Shown here: positions 23,891 to 36,315 of the stretch, piece by piece | Numbering within the stretch: the stretch's first letter is position 1 | How the letters are laid out: every line of letters begins with the position of its first letter | Origin: Paracentrotus lividus | Taxonomy: Eukaryota > Echinodermata > Echinoidea > Camarodonta > Echinidae | Length of the DNA stretch: 64,000 nt | Assembly (NCBI GenBank): GCA_940671915.1 | Contig: CALNVZ010003433.1 | Location: 52,573,634 to 52,637,633, forward strand | Direction of reading: 5' to 3' | Made by a program: the position numbers and the translations under genes | The notes under the pieces: model-generated | Told to the model about the DNA's origin: nothing | What the model saw: the letters and a program-made list of their open reading frames with translations, nothing else | Database searches by the model: none

Positions 23891-24264
23891 GGCCAAAAAA
23901 AAAAATTGTTTGGTTGTCCTCGACCGACCGACCCTCTGAAAACGGCCCGACCCGACCAACCTCTTTTTTTTTTTTTTTTTTTTTTTCACCCAAACGCCGA
24001 AAATACACAGCTCATATTTATTTGTATATATTTTTCATAAAACAGTATTATAACATGTGTTATTTTTCCATGCAGTCCCATTTTACATAACTCAATAAAA
24101 CGTAAAAGTGATCTCAAAAATGGAAGTCATTCGTTTCTTTGTTTTTCTTTGTTTTTCAATGGGAGGAAAAAAAAAATAAATAAAAAAAATAAACCCGACC
24201 GAACGACCCGATTTTTGAAAAAGGGCATTCATTGGACAACCAAACAATTTTTTTTTTTTTGGCC
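23891..24264. mobile_element. 374 bp MITE with TTA target duplication
   Basis: Ends GGCCAAAAAAAA...TTGTTTGGTTGTCC and complement (about 29 bases). TTA lies on both sides. The empty site, CCCGATTATGGAG, is present in the sibling tandem copies at 23333 and 24815, so insertion and TTA duplication are seen directly. The interior is T-rich and has no gene. Confidence 0.9.
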
Positions 24265-24851
24265 TTATGGAGAAAATCCGCACATACATATGTTATACAG
24301 TACATACTGTATAGTAAAGTAACAATAGAGGGGAAAATGGCGAAACCCATTGCAACAGAAACGAAATTTTCAGAAATGAACTATTATAGTAATCAATCAC
24401 TCTTTTTTTCTACAGTCCCTTTAAAAAAAAAAGGCCGCCCTTTTTACAAAAGATATTCTTTTCAAGAAAGAGAATAAAAATAATTCTCTATACTCAATGA
24501 GTTGAGTCTCATACGAAAGAGTATTGAATTTCCTTTACAACAATGCTAATTTGAATGAAAATTAAAACTAACTAAATTATGTTTTGTAGTTAAAAACATC
24601 ATTTTTTCATTTTTTTCCAAAAAGGAATTTTTACATATTTTTTTAATTTAATGTATAAACATTTTTAAAAAGAGCTGAGAGCTGTTACTTTCTGAAAATA
24701 TGCCCATTGGTATGTCCTAAAATCTGTTAAAAGATTGGAGTAAAAACTTTTTTCTATAAAAAGCTATTATAGGCTAAACCTATGAACGTAATATACGAAA
24801 ACTCGAAAATTTTCCCGATTATGGAGAAAATCCGCACATACATATGTTATA

Positions 24852-25863
24852 GGGCAAGTCCACGCTATTTGTTCCCGAGATGGTGATTTTTCGACTTTTA
24901 GACCATTTTTGTGTCAAGTGTGTCAGTGGGTTTGTAAAAGGTATACATGATTGTTGTCATATATCACATAACGGGTATGAAAGAACTTTAATGCAAAATG
25001 AGGTCAAAAAGTCATTTCAAGGTCATATGACGTCACAAGGCTCATTATATTCATGAAAAAAAATATAAAATGCATTAAAATGGTATTTTCAACCATTTAA
25101 AAAAGTGGTTTGTCATAGGAGTACAACCAAAAAGTATGTATTTTCTGTTTTTATATTTTCTTGGCTAACTCTGGTGAAAATATCACGAACCTAGCACATG
25201 GCTTTTCCATATTTTTAGACTTCAAATATCCAGGTCTCAGAAATAGTCTCACAAAGTTACTGAGCTGATGTAAAATCATACATTTTATTACCCACCTCCC
25301 ACCTTAGAAATGAAACAAAATAAGTTTTTCTTACATTTGTGTTTTGTACTATGTTTCTTGTGTTTATCAGAGAGATTTTTTACAAAAGATGTTGCCACGC
25401 CTTGGCTACACCAATTGTTTAGTAAAAAATATTACAGGGAATAATTGTCCCGTGTGTTACTGTCCCGTTTGTTACCTTGACATAGTTTTTAAAACTTGAC
25501 CTTTGCCAGAAAACTCGAAGTTGTATTAACGTTAAAATATGTCCTTACAATGTTTATTACATGTTTAAAAGGATATGACTCTGCAAATTTAGATCTACTT
25601 TTTAAATTCAGAGTTATATGTGAACAAAAGTCAAAATTGAAAACACCATTTTTTTGCGGTCCCGTTTGTTACGACGAATAAACGATCATAACTTAATTAT
25701 GAATTGAGTTATTACAACTATTTTTTATGTTTTTGTTGAACATTCTTAGTACCTTCAGGAATATACCAAATGATTGAGATTTCATTTAAGATTTTTCAAA
25801 CAAGCCCTATTTTGGGCTCTGAATGTCCCGTTTGTTACCGCGCAAAATAGCTTGGACTTGCCC
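24852..25863. mobile_element. 1,012 bp non-autonomous DNA transposon
   Basis: Inverted ends GGGCAAGTCCACGCTATTTG and CAAAATAGCTTGGACTTGCCC. The empty site ATGTTATACAGTAC is present in the sibling unit (about 23362), so this insertion duplicated TATA (or AT, depending on where the ends are drawn). GTCCCGTTTGTTAC recurs internally near 25447, 25661 and 25827. The short plus-strand open frame at 25496-25681 resembles no family that I know. Confidence 0.85.
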
Positions 25864-26021
25864 TATACAGTACATACTGTATAGTAAAGTAACAATAGAG
25901 GGGGAAATGGCGAAACCCATTGCAACAGAAACGAAATTTTCAGAAATGAACTATTATAGTAATCAAAATAATATATCAAAAGTATAGGAAAATCAAAGCT
26001 GTGGAACAATGTCTAATTTGC

Positions 26022-27690
26022 ATAAATTCAAAATGGCCGCCATTTGCTAATGTTTGAACTGTATATACCCGGATAAACATAATTTCAGTTTCTATTCCAA
26101 TGTTTTCGGTATAGATGAATATGTTAATTGACATCATTTGGATTATTTAATAATAGATGTGTTGTTTTAGAGACATTAAAGCAGTGGAACGATAACTAAT
26201 ATGCATATTTTCAAACATATGGCCGCTATTCAATATATGTGTTGCCTGTATCTTCGGATCTAGGAGACATAGAAACATAATTTCTGTGTCTATACCTATG
26301 TTTTAAGGGTAGAGGAATATTTGGCAGTATTGACATCATTAGATAACATAAATGTTGTCTCAGAAACATTGAAGTAGTAGAAAAATGACTAATTTGCATA
26401 ACATGGCTGCCATTCAGCAAAACTTTTCCTGTATATCCTGATCTTGGACTATTAGAAACACAATTTTTGTGTCGAAACCTTTGTCTTCAGGGTAGAGGAA
26501 TACGTTAATTGAAAGTATTGAGATCATTAGATAACAAAATTGTGGTTTCAGAAACATTGAAGAAGGAAAACAATGACTAATTTGCATAACATGGCTGCCA
26601 TTCAGCATTATTTTGCATGTATATCCTGATCTAGGACTATTAGAAACACAATTTTTGTGTCGAAACCTACGTTTTCAGGGTAGAGGATCACGTTACTTGA
26701 CAGTATTGACATCATTAGATAACATAAATGTTGTCTCAGAAACATTAAAGCAGTAGAACAATGACTAATTTGCATAACATGGCTGCCATTCAGCATTATT
26801 TTGCCTGTATATCCTGATCTAGGACTAATAGAAACATAATTTTTGTGTCCAAACGTATGTTTTCAGGGTAGAGGAATACGTTAATTGACATTATTGAGAT
26901 CATTAGATAGCATAAATGTGATTTCAGTAACATGGAAGAAGGAAAACAATGAATAGTTTGCATAACATGGCAGCCATTCAGCATTATTTTGCCCGTATCC
27001 TGATCTAGGACTAGTAGAAGCACAATTTATGTGTCTATACCTATGATTTCAGGGTAGAGGAATACGTTAATTGACAGTATTGAGATGATTAGATTACACA
27101 AATGTTGTTTTAGAAACATTTAAATAGTAAAACAATTACTAATTTATATAATATATTCAAATTATCGCTATTCAATAAATGTTTTGCCTATATATCTTCG
27201 GATATAGGAGTCATAGAAACATAACTTTTGTGTCTGTACCTATGTTGTCAGGGTAGAGGAATACGTTAATTGATATAAAAATTGAGATAATTTGGTAACA
27301 CAAATGTTGTTTTTGAAACATTAAAGTAGTAGAACAATAATAATTGGCATAAATAATAAAAAATGTGAGCGCTATTCAATTATGTTTTGCCTGTATCTTC
27401 GGATCTAGGAGTCATAGAAAGATAATTTTTGTGACTGTACCTATGTTGTCAGGGTAGAGGAATACGTTAATTGGCAGAATTGAGATCATTGGATAACATA
27501 AATGTGGTTTTAGATAGAATGCAACAGTGAATCAATGACTAGTTTGCATAAAATGGCCACCGTTCAGCATTATTTCCAGCATATATCATGATCTATCATT
27601 ATTAGAAACAACAGTCATTTTTTGTGTCTATATACTTATGTTTTTAGGGTAGAGGTATACGTTAATTGTATTTCTGATATAGATCAGGGT
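26022..27690 (+). repeat. 190 bp satellite, about nine units, left half
   Basis: Units of about 187-195 bases share TTTGCATAACATGGCTGCCA, ATCCTGATCTAGGACTA and CAGGGTAGAGGAATACGTTA blocks. GCC(A/G)(C/T)CATT-type landmarks recur near 26035, 26222, 26406, 26594, 26781, 26969, 27170, 27370 and 27556. Parallel short open frames starting MLNGSHVMQISH are translations of the repeat, not genes. Confidence 0.85.
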
Positions 27691-27699
27691 ATACAGGCA

Positions 27700-28140
27700 T
27701 CAAAAAAAAAGTGCTGAATGTCGGCCCTTTTATGCAAATAAGTCATTGTTCTACTGCTTCAATGTTTCGGAGACAACATTTATGTTATCTAATGATGTTA
27801 ATACTGACAAATAACGGATTCCTTTACCATGTTGGTTTCAACACAAAAATTGTGTTTCTAATAGTCCTAGATCAAGATATTATACAGGCAAAATATTGCT
27901 GAATGGCAGCCATGTTATGCAAATTAGTCATTGTGTTCCTTCTTCAATGTTTCTGAAACCACATTTATGTTATCTAATGACCTCAATACTGTACACTAAC
28001 GTATTTCTCTACCCTGACAACATTGGTATAGACACAGAAATTATGTTTCTATGTCTCCTAGATCCGAAGATACAGGCAACACATATATTGAATAGCGGCC
28101 ATTTTTGAAAATATGCAAATTAGTCATTGTTCCACTGCTT
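27700..28140 (-). repeat. 190 bp satellite in reverse orientation
   Basis: The same units as at 26022-27690 run in the opposite direction, with inverted landmarks at about 27723, 27903 and 28095 and a further one near 28975. The array axis lies near 27700 and coincides with the centre of the 6.9 kb palindrome. Confidence 0.85.
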
Positions 28141-28148
28141 TAATGTCT

Positions 28149-28149
<1 letters not shown>

Positions 28150-28190
<41 letters not shown>
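28150..28190. repeat. Poly(A) run of 41 bases
   Basis: Uninterrupted A-run between the inverted satellite and the inserted element that follows. In the other arm the same place reads CTCTAAAAC, so the run arose at or by the insertion. Confidence 0.9.
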
Positions 28191-28191
<1 letters not shown>

Positions 28192-28870
28192 ATATGAAGA
28201 GCTCATTTCCAAAAGGTACTACATCCATTTTCCATCAAAATGCATTTTTTTGCATTAATCTACTCATTTTTAGTACCTCTACACACTGTTGCAAACAGAA
28301 ACATGAATTTTCAATGGGAAGGGTGAAAAAAATTAATTTCAAAAATCATATCATTTCCAAAAGGTACTACATCCATTTCAGTTCGTTTCCAAAAGGTACT
28401 ACATCCACTTTTATGTAGTCCCATGTATTTGTTTTTGTTGCATGTAAATAGTGCGAGGTTGGCTGGGTTCGCCAGAGCATTAGTGAAAATTTGAAAATTT
28501 ATTTACTCAATTCAATGTTTGTTTGGTTTTTTTTAAACATGGCATCTATTTAAAGCAATATGAAATAGTAAAAAAAGGTTCCTTTTTGAACAAGAAAATT
28601 GCTGAGATACATGGCAATTTACATACTCTGAGACATTTCGTTTCCAAAAGGTACTACATCCATCAGAACAAAAAAATAAAAATTCGTTTACAGAAAAATT
28701 GCAGACCTAGATTTTTGTTAGACTGGTTTCCCTTTAGCATCATAGAGTAGAACAATCTGTAAAAGTTTTATTCCAAACAGACACTCCTATCAATGAAAAA
28801 TAAAAAAACGTGTTTTTCTCCGATTTCACAAATATGGATGTAGTACCTTTTGGAAATGACCTCTTCATAT
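28191..28870. mobile_element. 680 bp inserted element with repeated 22-base motif
   Basis: The ends, ATATGAAGAG.TCATTTCC and its complement, are inverted over about 37 bases. The motif TTCCAAAAGGTACTACATCC appears four times direct (28208, 28351, 28386, 28641) and once inverted at the right end (about 28835). It interrupts the right arm of the 6.9 kb palindrome. No coding content is seen. Confidence 0.75.
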
Positions 28871-29796
28871 ATGTAATCAAATTATCCAAATGATATCAAT
28901 TGACATATCTATCTATCATGAAAACATTGGAATAGAAACTGAATTCTATATATATCCAGTTCAAACATTGGTAAATGGCGGCCATTTTGAATTTATGCAA
29001 ATTAATGAGACATTGTTCCACAGCATCGATTTTCCTATACTTTTAATATATTATTTTGATTACTATAATAGTTCAATTCTGAAAAATTCGTTTCTGTTGC
29101 AATGGGTTTCGCTATGTTTCCTCTGTTGTTACTGTGCTATACAGTATGTATTGTGCTATAATATGTACTGATTTTCTCCATAATTTGGCGAAATCTTAGA
29201 TTTTTCGTATATTACGTTCATAGGTTTAGCCTATAATAGCTTTTTACAGAAAAAAGGTTTTACTCCAATCTTTTAACATATTTTAGGACATACCAATAGG
29301 CATTTTTTCAGAAAAAAAAGCAACTTTCAGCCCTTTTAAAAAATTTTAATACATTAAATTAAATATTATGTAAAAAACTCATTTTTGGAAAAAAATTATG
29401 TTTTAAGTAAAAAACAGAATTTAGTTAGTTTCAATTTTCATTTAAATTAGCATTGTTGTAAAGGAAATTTAATACTCTTTCGTATGAGACTCAACTCATT
29501 GAGTTTAGAGAATTATTTATATCCCTTTTCTTGCAAAAACTATTTTTTGTAAAAAGGGCGGCTTTTTTCTTTAAGGGGCTGTAGAAAAAAGTGATACCAC
29601 AATTTGAGACTACTACCAACCTAGCAGTGATCTAGGGGGTCCATACTTCCCCCTATGGTGGCAAACCTTTTATGTGGAGTGGGTTGAACGAACTCATTTT
29701 TTCCAGGTCCTTGCTCCTGGTCTAGTACCCTCAGTTTCAATGGATGATTAGGTTCATGGACTGACAATGTGTGGGCTGTAAGGTACACACTCACTT

Positions 29797-30779
29797 AGCA
29801 CTGGTATTGCAACATAGATAAATGCGTGCTTTTTTCCTGTTTTCAAGTCTTTTATATATTATCATATTTCATTCATGGCCAGAAGTTTTCCGAAAATTTT
29901 AGTATATTCTGACAGAGGAGACTTATCTCTTTTCATTCCTGAGATTAGTAAATACTCAGACAGGGCCATCTTTTTTAAACAAAAGGGGCGACAAATGAAC
30001 GAAGACATCTAAAAATGAAATTTTAAGAGGTGGAGATTATTAGTGAACAAAATTATTAAGGAGGAGTCATATTTCTTCGAAAACTGGTCACATGTTTTCA
30101 TTATGTTTGTGGCAAATTAAAAATGACCAAAGAAGTAGCACTGAAATGAAAAACAAAAGAAAGAACACCAGGAGAATAAAAAATTATTTCTATCGTTGCC
30201 AAGGAAAATTTTTGTCTCTTATTACAGAAACGATTTTGGTGTAAGTTTATTCGACCGAATTCCCAAATTACTGTTGAATTATAATGTCGTTTACAATAGA
30301 AATCAAGGTTTTCACATTTATATTATATTTTGCTGGATATTCATGACGCCTGATTTTGCCACGCATCCTTCTTAGCAACTGTGTAACATAATTTTGTCTT
30401 CTCCGGGTGTTCCTTCATTTTGTTTTTCATTGTAGTGCTACTACCTCTTTGGTCATTTTTAATTTGCCACAAACATAATGAAAACATGGGAACAGTTTTC
30501 AGAGAAATATAGCTCCTCCTTAATAATTTTATTCTCTGATAATCCCCACCTCTTAAAATTTCATTTTTAGGAGCCTTTTTTCATCTGTCGCCCCTTTGTT
30601 TAGAAAAGTGCCCCTGTCTGAGTATTCACTAACCTCAGGAATGAAAAGGGACAAGTCTCCTCATTCAGAATATATGAAAATTTTCTGAAAATCTCTGGCC
30701 ATGAATGAAATATGACAATATATAAAAGACTTGTAAATATGAAAAATTGCACGCATTTAGCTATGTTGCAGCACTGGTT
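29797..30779. mobile_element. Foldback/MITE with about 390 bp arms
   Basis: The left arm (29797-30187) and right arm (30387-30779) are inverted copies. Landmarks are GGCCAGA...GGCCATGAATGAAAT, AAAATTTCATTTTTAG and TGTTTGTGGCAAATTAAAAA with its complement TTTTTAATTTGCCACAAACA. A spacer of about 200 bases separates them. No transposase is seen. Confidence 0.8.
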
Positions 30780-30910
30780 GTACATGTAGAGTTAATTGTA
30801 AACGTGAATAAATCATTCGGTTCGGTTCACCGACTTTCAGGGACTGGGGACTTTTAGGCAAGAAGTTTATAGAATAAACAAAGGTCCTGTCAGATACTAT
30901 CGATTATTTG

Positions 30911-31095
30911 TCATAACTCTTTGGCCCATATTCCGCTATAAAGACTAAGTTTGTGCGCGTCGCAATTTTGTACAATTACTCTATTGTGTGACCCGCATCA
31001 GACAAAAGGATCGCAGTTCATCGCACAATAGATTTTACGAACTTGCGACGCATACAAACTCAGTCTTCATAGCAGAATGGTCCATTATGTTACAG
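30911..31095. mobile_element. Hairpin MITE, about 185 bp
   Basis: Near-palindrome with arms TAACTCTTTGGCCCATATTC...GTGCGCGTCGCAA and the complementary TTGCGACGCA...GAATGGTCCATTATGTTA. The arms are about 75 bases. Confidence 0.75.
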
Positions 31096-31189
31096 AGTAC
31101 TGGTCTTCTCATATCCATTTGCTTGGTGGAATATTATACTTGTGCAAGCTGTATAACATGACTAGGTTTAAGTAGAAAATTAGATCGTC

Positions 31190-31400
31190 TCCGGGACGGA
31201 AAATGTGTCATAGATATAAACATTTTCTATTTTCCTGCGACTCATGAGACGTTGCGAGAGACACAATAGATGTCACCGAGACTCATGAGAGATCTCAGAG
31301 GCGTTTCCGAGACGTCTCTTAGACTGCAAGACTGGTTTTAAGCCCGTCTAAGACTAGTCTTAAACCTGTCTCAACCCCGTCTCATGGCATGTGAGATACC
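31190..31400. repeat. GAGACGTCTC-rich repeat
   Basis: Dense GAGAC/GTCTC words, in part palindromic, ending TCTCATGGCATGTGAGATACC. A relative with the same ending style lies at about 60220-60365, and a short GAGACGTCT cluster occurs inside the MITE at 42133-42340. Confidence 0.5.
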
Positions 31401-31696
31401 ATGGTCATTAGTTCTTTAAAAAAAAAAAAAAAAAAAAAATATTTATTTTCATTTATTTAAATGTTTTCTGTATTTTCCAGTGGGTATTCACTATTGAGTA
31501 TTAACAATTGACAGATATATTTAACAGCATGTGATAGGCCCTAAAAAAAATATTGTTCGTTCTTTCAAATAACGGATTAGAGGAATACAGGAAAGAAATG
31601 TAAGGGACTGGAAAAAAGTCATAGATTGGAAATGGAAAAAGGGAATATTAAAAATAGACAGCCATTTCAATCTTTGTGTGTTTGTGAGTGAGTGTA

Positions 31697-31699
<3 letters not shown>

Positions 31700-31741
<42 letters not shown>
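31700..31741. repeat. (TG)n microsatellite
   Basis: About 20 TG units, flanked by degenerate TG. Confidence 0.95.
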
Positions 31742-31745
<4 letters not shown>

Positions 31746-31935
31746 ATGCGTGATTGGGTGGTCACTTTCAGCTGGAGAGCTTAAAACAAACGGCTCAGAA
31801 ATCGTGTATCTCGGAGAAGGATCTGTGACGTATTTTTTTTATTTTATTTAATTCGTTACAAGCATATCAGAAGCCTTTATAATAGTTTCTGCGTTCTGCG
31901 CTTCTACCTTTAGGTAATGACACCTTCCCGTCAGG

Positions 31936-33660
31936 TAATAATTATAATAATTCTTGCTTTATAAAGCGCAACTTTTCTGCCTAAATGAGGCACACAATTA
32001 AGGCGCACTTAAGCATGATACTTACACATAACTAACAAGCTTCTACAAAATACAAGAATATACAACTAATATATCAACATTAAATGACAAATTAAATGAC
32101 AATTGTACAGTCAAATAAATTCATTGACAGATCTACAGGGCCTTCCCCACACGCCCACTAGCCATAAGGTAGACACACTATAGAAATTTCTGAACATACA
32201 TATTGTTGTCGACAAATATTATTGTCATGTCAAACATCCTCAGTAAAGAAATTGCCAAGATATTTTATCTCATTTTATTCGATATCGAGGACTTATTTCT
32301 TACTGTACTTTACATGTCATTGTCATTTAACACTTAACTAGTATCAATATCATCCACCATCATTATCATCACTATTCATAGACATAAAATTTTGTAGAAA
32401 TCAATAATTGAAACGGAATTTAAATTCAAACTCATACTTTCTTTAAATATATAATAATCCTGACAATTAGTCTTTAAAACAATACAATATACAATTCAAA
32501 GTAACGTTATACAACAGAGAGACAATAATATATCAATAATGACATCATTTTAATAGTACTGGCTAGATCTGTAAACCTCGCATTTGGAAAAAGTAGCAAA
32601 TATTTACTGTTTTTAGACCCTTCTCCCTGATTAGAAAAACGTGATGATAAATCAAGTTTTTATTACAGATCACGTACAACAAAACACCCATGCTCGTCAA
32701 CCCACTGGGTTAGACGGTAGGTTATAATCAGAATTATTCAAAGAACAACTAAAATAACCAACACCATTCCATACATGCTGCAAAGAGCTGAAAAGGTTTT
32801 CCCTATAATACACTGTAACAATTTTTATAATCGAGACCTTCTTTGCCATAACAATAATCATGGTCCCGATTTTATACGTGCTCTCGGATGTTGATTAAAA
32901 TGTGTAACGGGAAATATATGGATAATATAGCATGGTCATTTGTAATCGGGAATAATTACATCCCCAAGCTTTTGCCTAGTCATTTTCAGGAAGCATACCT
33001 TTTGCAGTCAATTATTTTGTTAACAAATCTCAAAGGTAAACAATGCATACAAAACAAAGTTTTAATAGGTATTATATTTTACCCATGAAAACCATAATGA
33101 ATTCAAATCATACTTTTCATGTAAATTGGCTAAGCCTATTTGGCCGAATGCATAAAAACTAATTCCTTCAACAAGGAGTTAACTTATACATGAGTTCCTT
33201 ATTTACTTTTGAAGTCAATTCAATTAAACACTATTTCATTTTATTTTCGAAGGATAACATAATAAATTATAAATACAAATACATTTTGTATATCAATGAC
33301 GCAAAACATCACATAAGGTAATAATGAGAAAATTGATCATGATCGATTTTCTATTAAAAGTAATTGTTTGCTTTAATGCATACGGCCCGATGTACAAAAA
33401 TGAGATTAATTATTTGGATTATTGATTAAAAAGACTTACTATGTTCACTTGATTCAACAATGAAATTATACATCCAAAATAAAAGTTTGTATCAAGAAGA
33501 TCCTAGCATGTCCAATGCCATATATGGATTACCCTGTATTCTATAAAATTTAATTCAATAAAAAAGGGTCTTTAAAAATGATTTAAAAACATGATTCAAA
33601 TATTGACAATCACACATGAAATACAATTGAAGCTAGATTCTTGATATTTACATATATATA
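31936..33660. repeat. 1.7 kb dispersed repeat, copy 1
   Basis: Collinear with 46372-48000. Shared landmarks include TTTCTGCCTAAAT, TAAGGTAGACACACTATAGAA, ATGAGTTC.TTATTTACTTTT and CATCCAAAATAAAAGTT. No gene is recognised. The sequence is AT-rich, and the few short frames are not conserved between copies. Confidence 0.8.
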
Positions 33661-33779
33661 AGCACAATATATAATTGATAAATGACAATAATAAAGCAAA
33701 AAATGGGAAAATACACAGTACAAACTATTGTAAGAATTTTAAAATGCATGGCATAAAATTCTATATCGAATGGACGTAA

Positions 33780-33872
33780 AAGCTATATACAGGGTGACCC
33801 AGAAAAAAGGAAACCCAAGTTTGATCATCAATAATTTCAAAAATATTACCATGGTGATTATAAAATTTATAT
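33780..33872. mobile_element. DNA-transposon terminus, cut by an N gap
   Basis: Begins ACAGGGTGACCCAGAAAAAA, and a diverged inverted partner lies at 49120-49200 ending TTTCTGGGTCACCCTGTAC. The style is that of a mariner-type terminal repeat. The interior is interrupted by N at 33873-33897, so the element cannot be resolved. Confidence 0.5.
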
Positions 33873-33897
33873 NNNNNNNNNNNNNNNNNNNNNNNNN
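33873..33897. other. Assembly gap (N)
   Basis: Twenty-five Ns. The flanking sequences belong to repeats. Confidence 1.
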
Positions 33898-34416
33898 GAG
33901 ATAAGCCCCAGGAAATGAAGGAGGGGTCTGAAATTTTGAACCCCATCAATTTCTGATACGCTTGGGTTCCATAATGGACCCAAAAAAGGCAAAAATATAA
34001 AAAATGGGCGTTTCCAGTCGCACGGGAGCTGTTTTGATGAACTACCATACCGCACTAATGTGCATGATGTATAATCATTCCGTTTCTCTGTATCCTGGTT
34101 CATTTTTTTTGTTATACTATTTTTGCGACTCTTATAGGGTCTCCAAGCCTCTCAACATTGCTTTTAAACAGTTTCCTCATGACCCAAACTGGTTTTATCT
34201 ATACCTGTATGTTAAGGTTATTTACACTTATTCTATTTGCAATATTACACTCTAATTTAAAATGAAGTGAAAAATCGCTCGAAAATTTCACATGCACGAG
34301 TAATCAAATTTAAGCTATTATTTCACGTCGCAGGAGTTGACTTGGCATCTAGCATTCTACCTGTTAAATGTTGATTATTCCTCGAAAAAATTCCGCCTCC
34401 TCCAGCACGCCTATAT

Positions 34417-34625
34417 GGAGAGTGAAAAACACTCTATAGAGCTAAAGCTCAATTCTTTTAAAGAGCCGTATGCAGTGGACCAATCTTGAGTGATCTCACT
34501 CTTTCAACGAGTGAATTAGTCACTCTTTCTTAAGAGTGAGATTCACTCTTAAGAAGATTGGTCACCATTACGGCTCTTTTGAGATTTGAGCTTTAGCTTC
34601 TTTTAGAGTGGTTTTTCACTCTTCC
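34417..34625. mobile_element. Hairpin MITE, about 209 bp
   Basis: Inverted arms of about 70 bases: GAGAGTGAAAAACACTCTAT...GAGCCGTATGCAGTGGACCA and the complementary TGGTCACCATTACGGCTC...AGAGTGGTTTTTCACTCTT. CACTC/GAGTG words repeat within the loop. Confidence 0.8.
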
Positions 34626-35089
34626 CACATTTAGAGGTATGGTTATGTTATGATATGTGTACAATGTAAACATTTACTATACTTTTGATGGAGGTGTTTC
34701 ATATTTAATATGGTAAATGTACATACAGTTGGTGTATTACTATAATGCTCCGTTGTTATATTAACAATTGCATTGAAAAATTGATATAAAGTGTTGCGAA
34801 TGGAAATGCACGAGTAAGGAGAAATATAATCAAAGCAAATTGTGTCTTCGTTTCTAAGTTCCGTTTGAAGCTTTTGTTATAACGTTATCTTTGATATACA
34901 GAATAATTCAGAAAAAAATAGAAATCATTCATGAAAACAGTTACTGATAAAGCACAATTTCCAGTTCATAATGATCATGGAAAAATTATCTTTTAGTGGT
35001 CGCTCAACTCAAATTACAAATAACATCCAGTTTCTAATTTGCCTTGATTCCGGACACAAAAAATTTTGATTATAAATTATGTAGGCCAT

Positions 35090-35220
35090 ACAGAGAGAGA
35101 AAGAGAGAGGGGGGGGTGGAGAGTCAGCAAACAATACACAGAAAGAGAAAGAAAGAGGAGAGAGAGAGGAGAGAGATAGAGAGAGAGAATACAGAGAGAG
35201 GGATTGGGGGGGGAAGGGAG
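35090..35220. repeat. Purine-rich (GAGA) low-complexity tract
   Basis: AGAGAGAG-type sequence with short G runs. Frames across it encode only Arg/Glu-rich strings and are not genes. A second simple tract, TTTTG repeats, covers about 35938-36030. Confidence 0.85.
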
Positions 35221-35997
35221 AAAAGTCATTGCTTAGAGGCAGGTTATTTTAACCTTTCTGGAGGAGATGGGAACGGGTACTATATCCCCATCGTCAATTC
35301 TCAGTAATGCTTTCCCATTGTCTGTAGAGAAAGTTGGGAACGAACCAGAAAAAAAGTGATGTTTCATGAATTCAGACAAATATTGCAACAATTAAAGAGA
35401 TATGAAAATAAAAACAAATAAAAATACAAACAAAAGAAAAGAGAAGAAGAAGAAATAGAAGAATTGAAAGGAAGAGAGGAAATCATTGGTTCTCCTTCGA
35501 GAAAAGAGGGACAAAGTATTTCTTGTTGTTAAAAGCTTGCACCGTACCTCCTCAAAAATTTCTCAGATCATTATTAATTATTTTTTTTATTATTATTTTA
35601 CCATTATCATCAAAACATAGTTATGTGCATTGGAAAAGGGCGTGCGCCAATCCATTTTTTTTAATAGCCATGTATGATTATTGAACCATTATCAGAAATG
35701 TCTTCTTTTTTTTTTTTGGCGTCCTCCAATTCTCGCGATCCAACTTTGATTGAAATTAACGTTCTCTTGGCACTTTCCCTTTTTACTCTCCCTTTAGATT
35801 TGTATTTTGGATATATCTCCTACCACTATTACACTGTGTAATTAAATTTTGATATGCCTATCATAATGTATTTATTATATTATTTTTTAATGAGAAATTA
35901 AATATATCGCGATGGAAATCCAGAAAATATATTCTGTTTATGTTTTGTTTTGTTTGTTTTTGTTTGTTTGTTTTGGTTTTTTTGTGTGTGTGTTTTG

Positions 35998-36028
<31 letters not shown>

Positions 36029-36315
36029 TAATTTAATTTATTTAGTTTTTATTTTTATTATTATTATTATTTTATTTTTGCAACATTTTATTTCAAAAGT
36101 ATCTCTCCTTACATTCCTCTGCTGTATATATTTAATTCATGTTTCTATCCAGAAAATTATAATTTAAATCATGAACTCGAGAAGACTTCTCTTTTGGCGC
36201 ATCTACTGGGCATACAATATATCCGATCTCAGCGTTGTGGACCATGCATAAAACACTTCAAAACATGTCAAATTAAAACCAAATGATGTTACAAAATTTG
36301 AAAGAGTAACTTCAG

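Larger units (their letters stand above)
22813..29695. mobile_element. 6.9 kb palindromic foldback element
   Basis: Left terminus GAGTTCGTTCAACCCAC at 22813 and its complement ending at 29695 start long inverted arms. The arms stay recognisably complementary almost to the centre near 27700. Examples are CCATAGGGGG/CCCCCTATGG, AAATTGTGGTATCAC/GTGATACCACAATTT and AAATGGCGGCC/GGCCGCCATTT. The left arm contains three tandem copies of a unit of about 560 bases (from about 22914, 23470 and 24402), while the right arm has one. The centre is a 190 bp satellite that reverses orientation. Three other elements are inserted in it. No transposase is seen. It lies upstream of gene A. Confidence 0.8.

Noticed and set aside
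26226-27902. Series of similar 60-75 residue open frames starting MLNGSHVMQISH
   Set aside because: They are translations of a 190 bp satellite in both orientations, have stops in other copies and no splice support.
35940-36167. Phe/Val/Cys-rich frame as a membrane peptide
   Set aside because: It is the translation of a TTTTG simple repeat.
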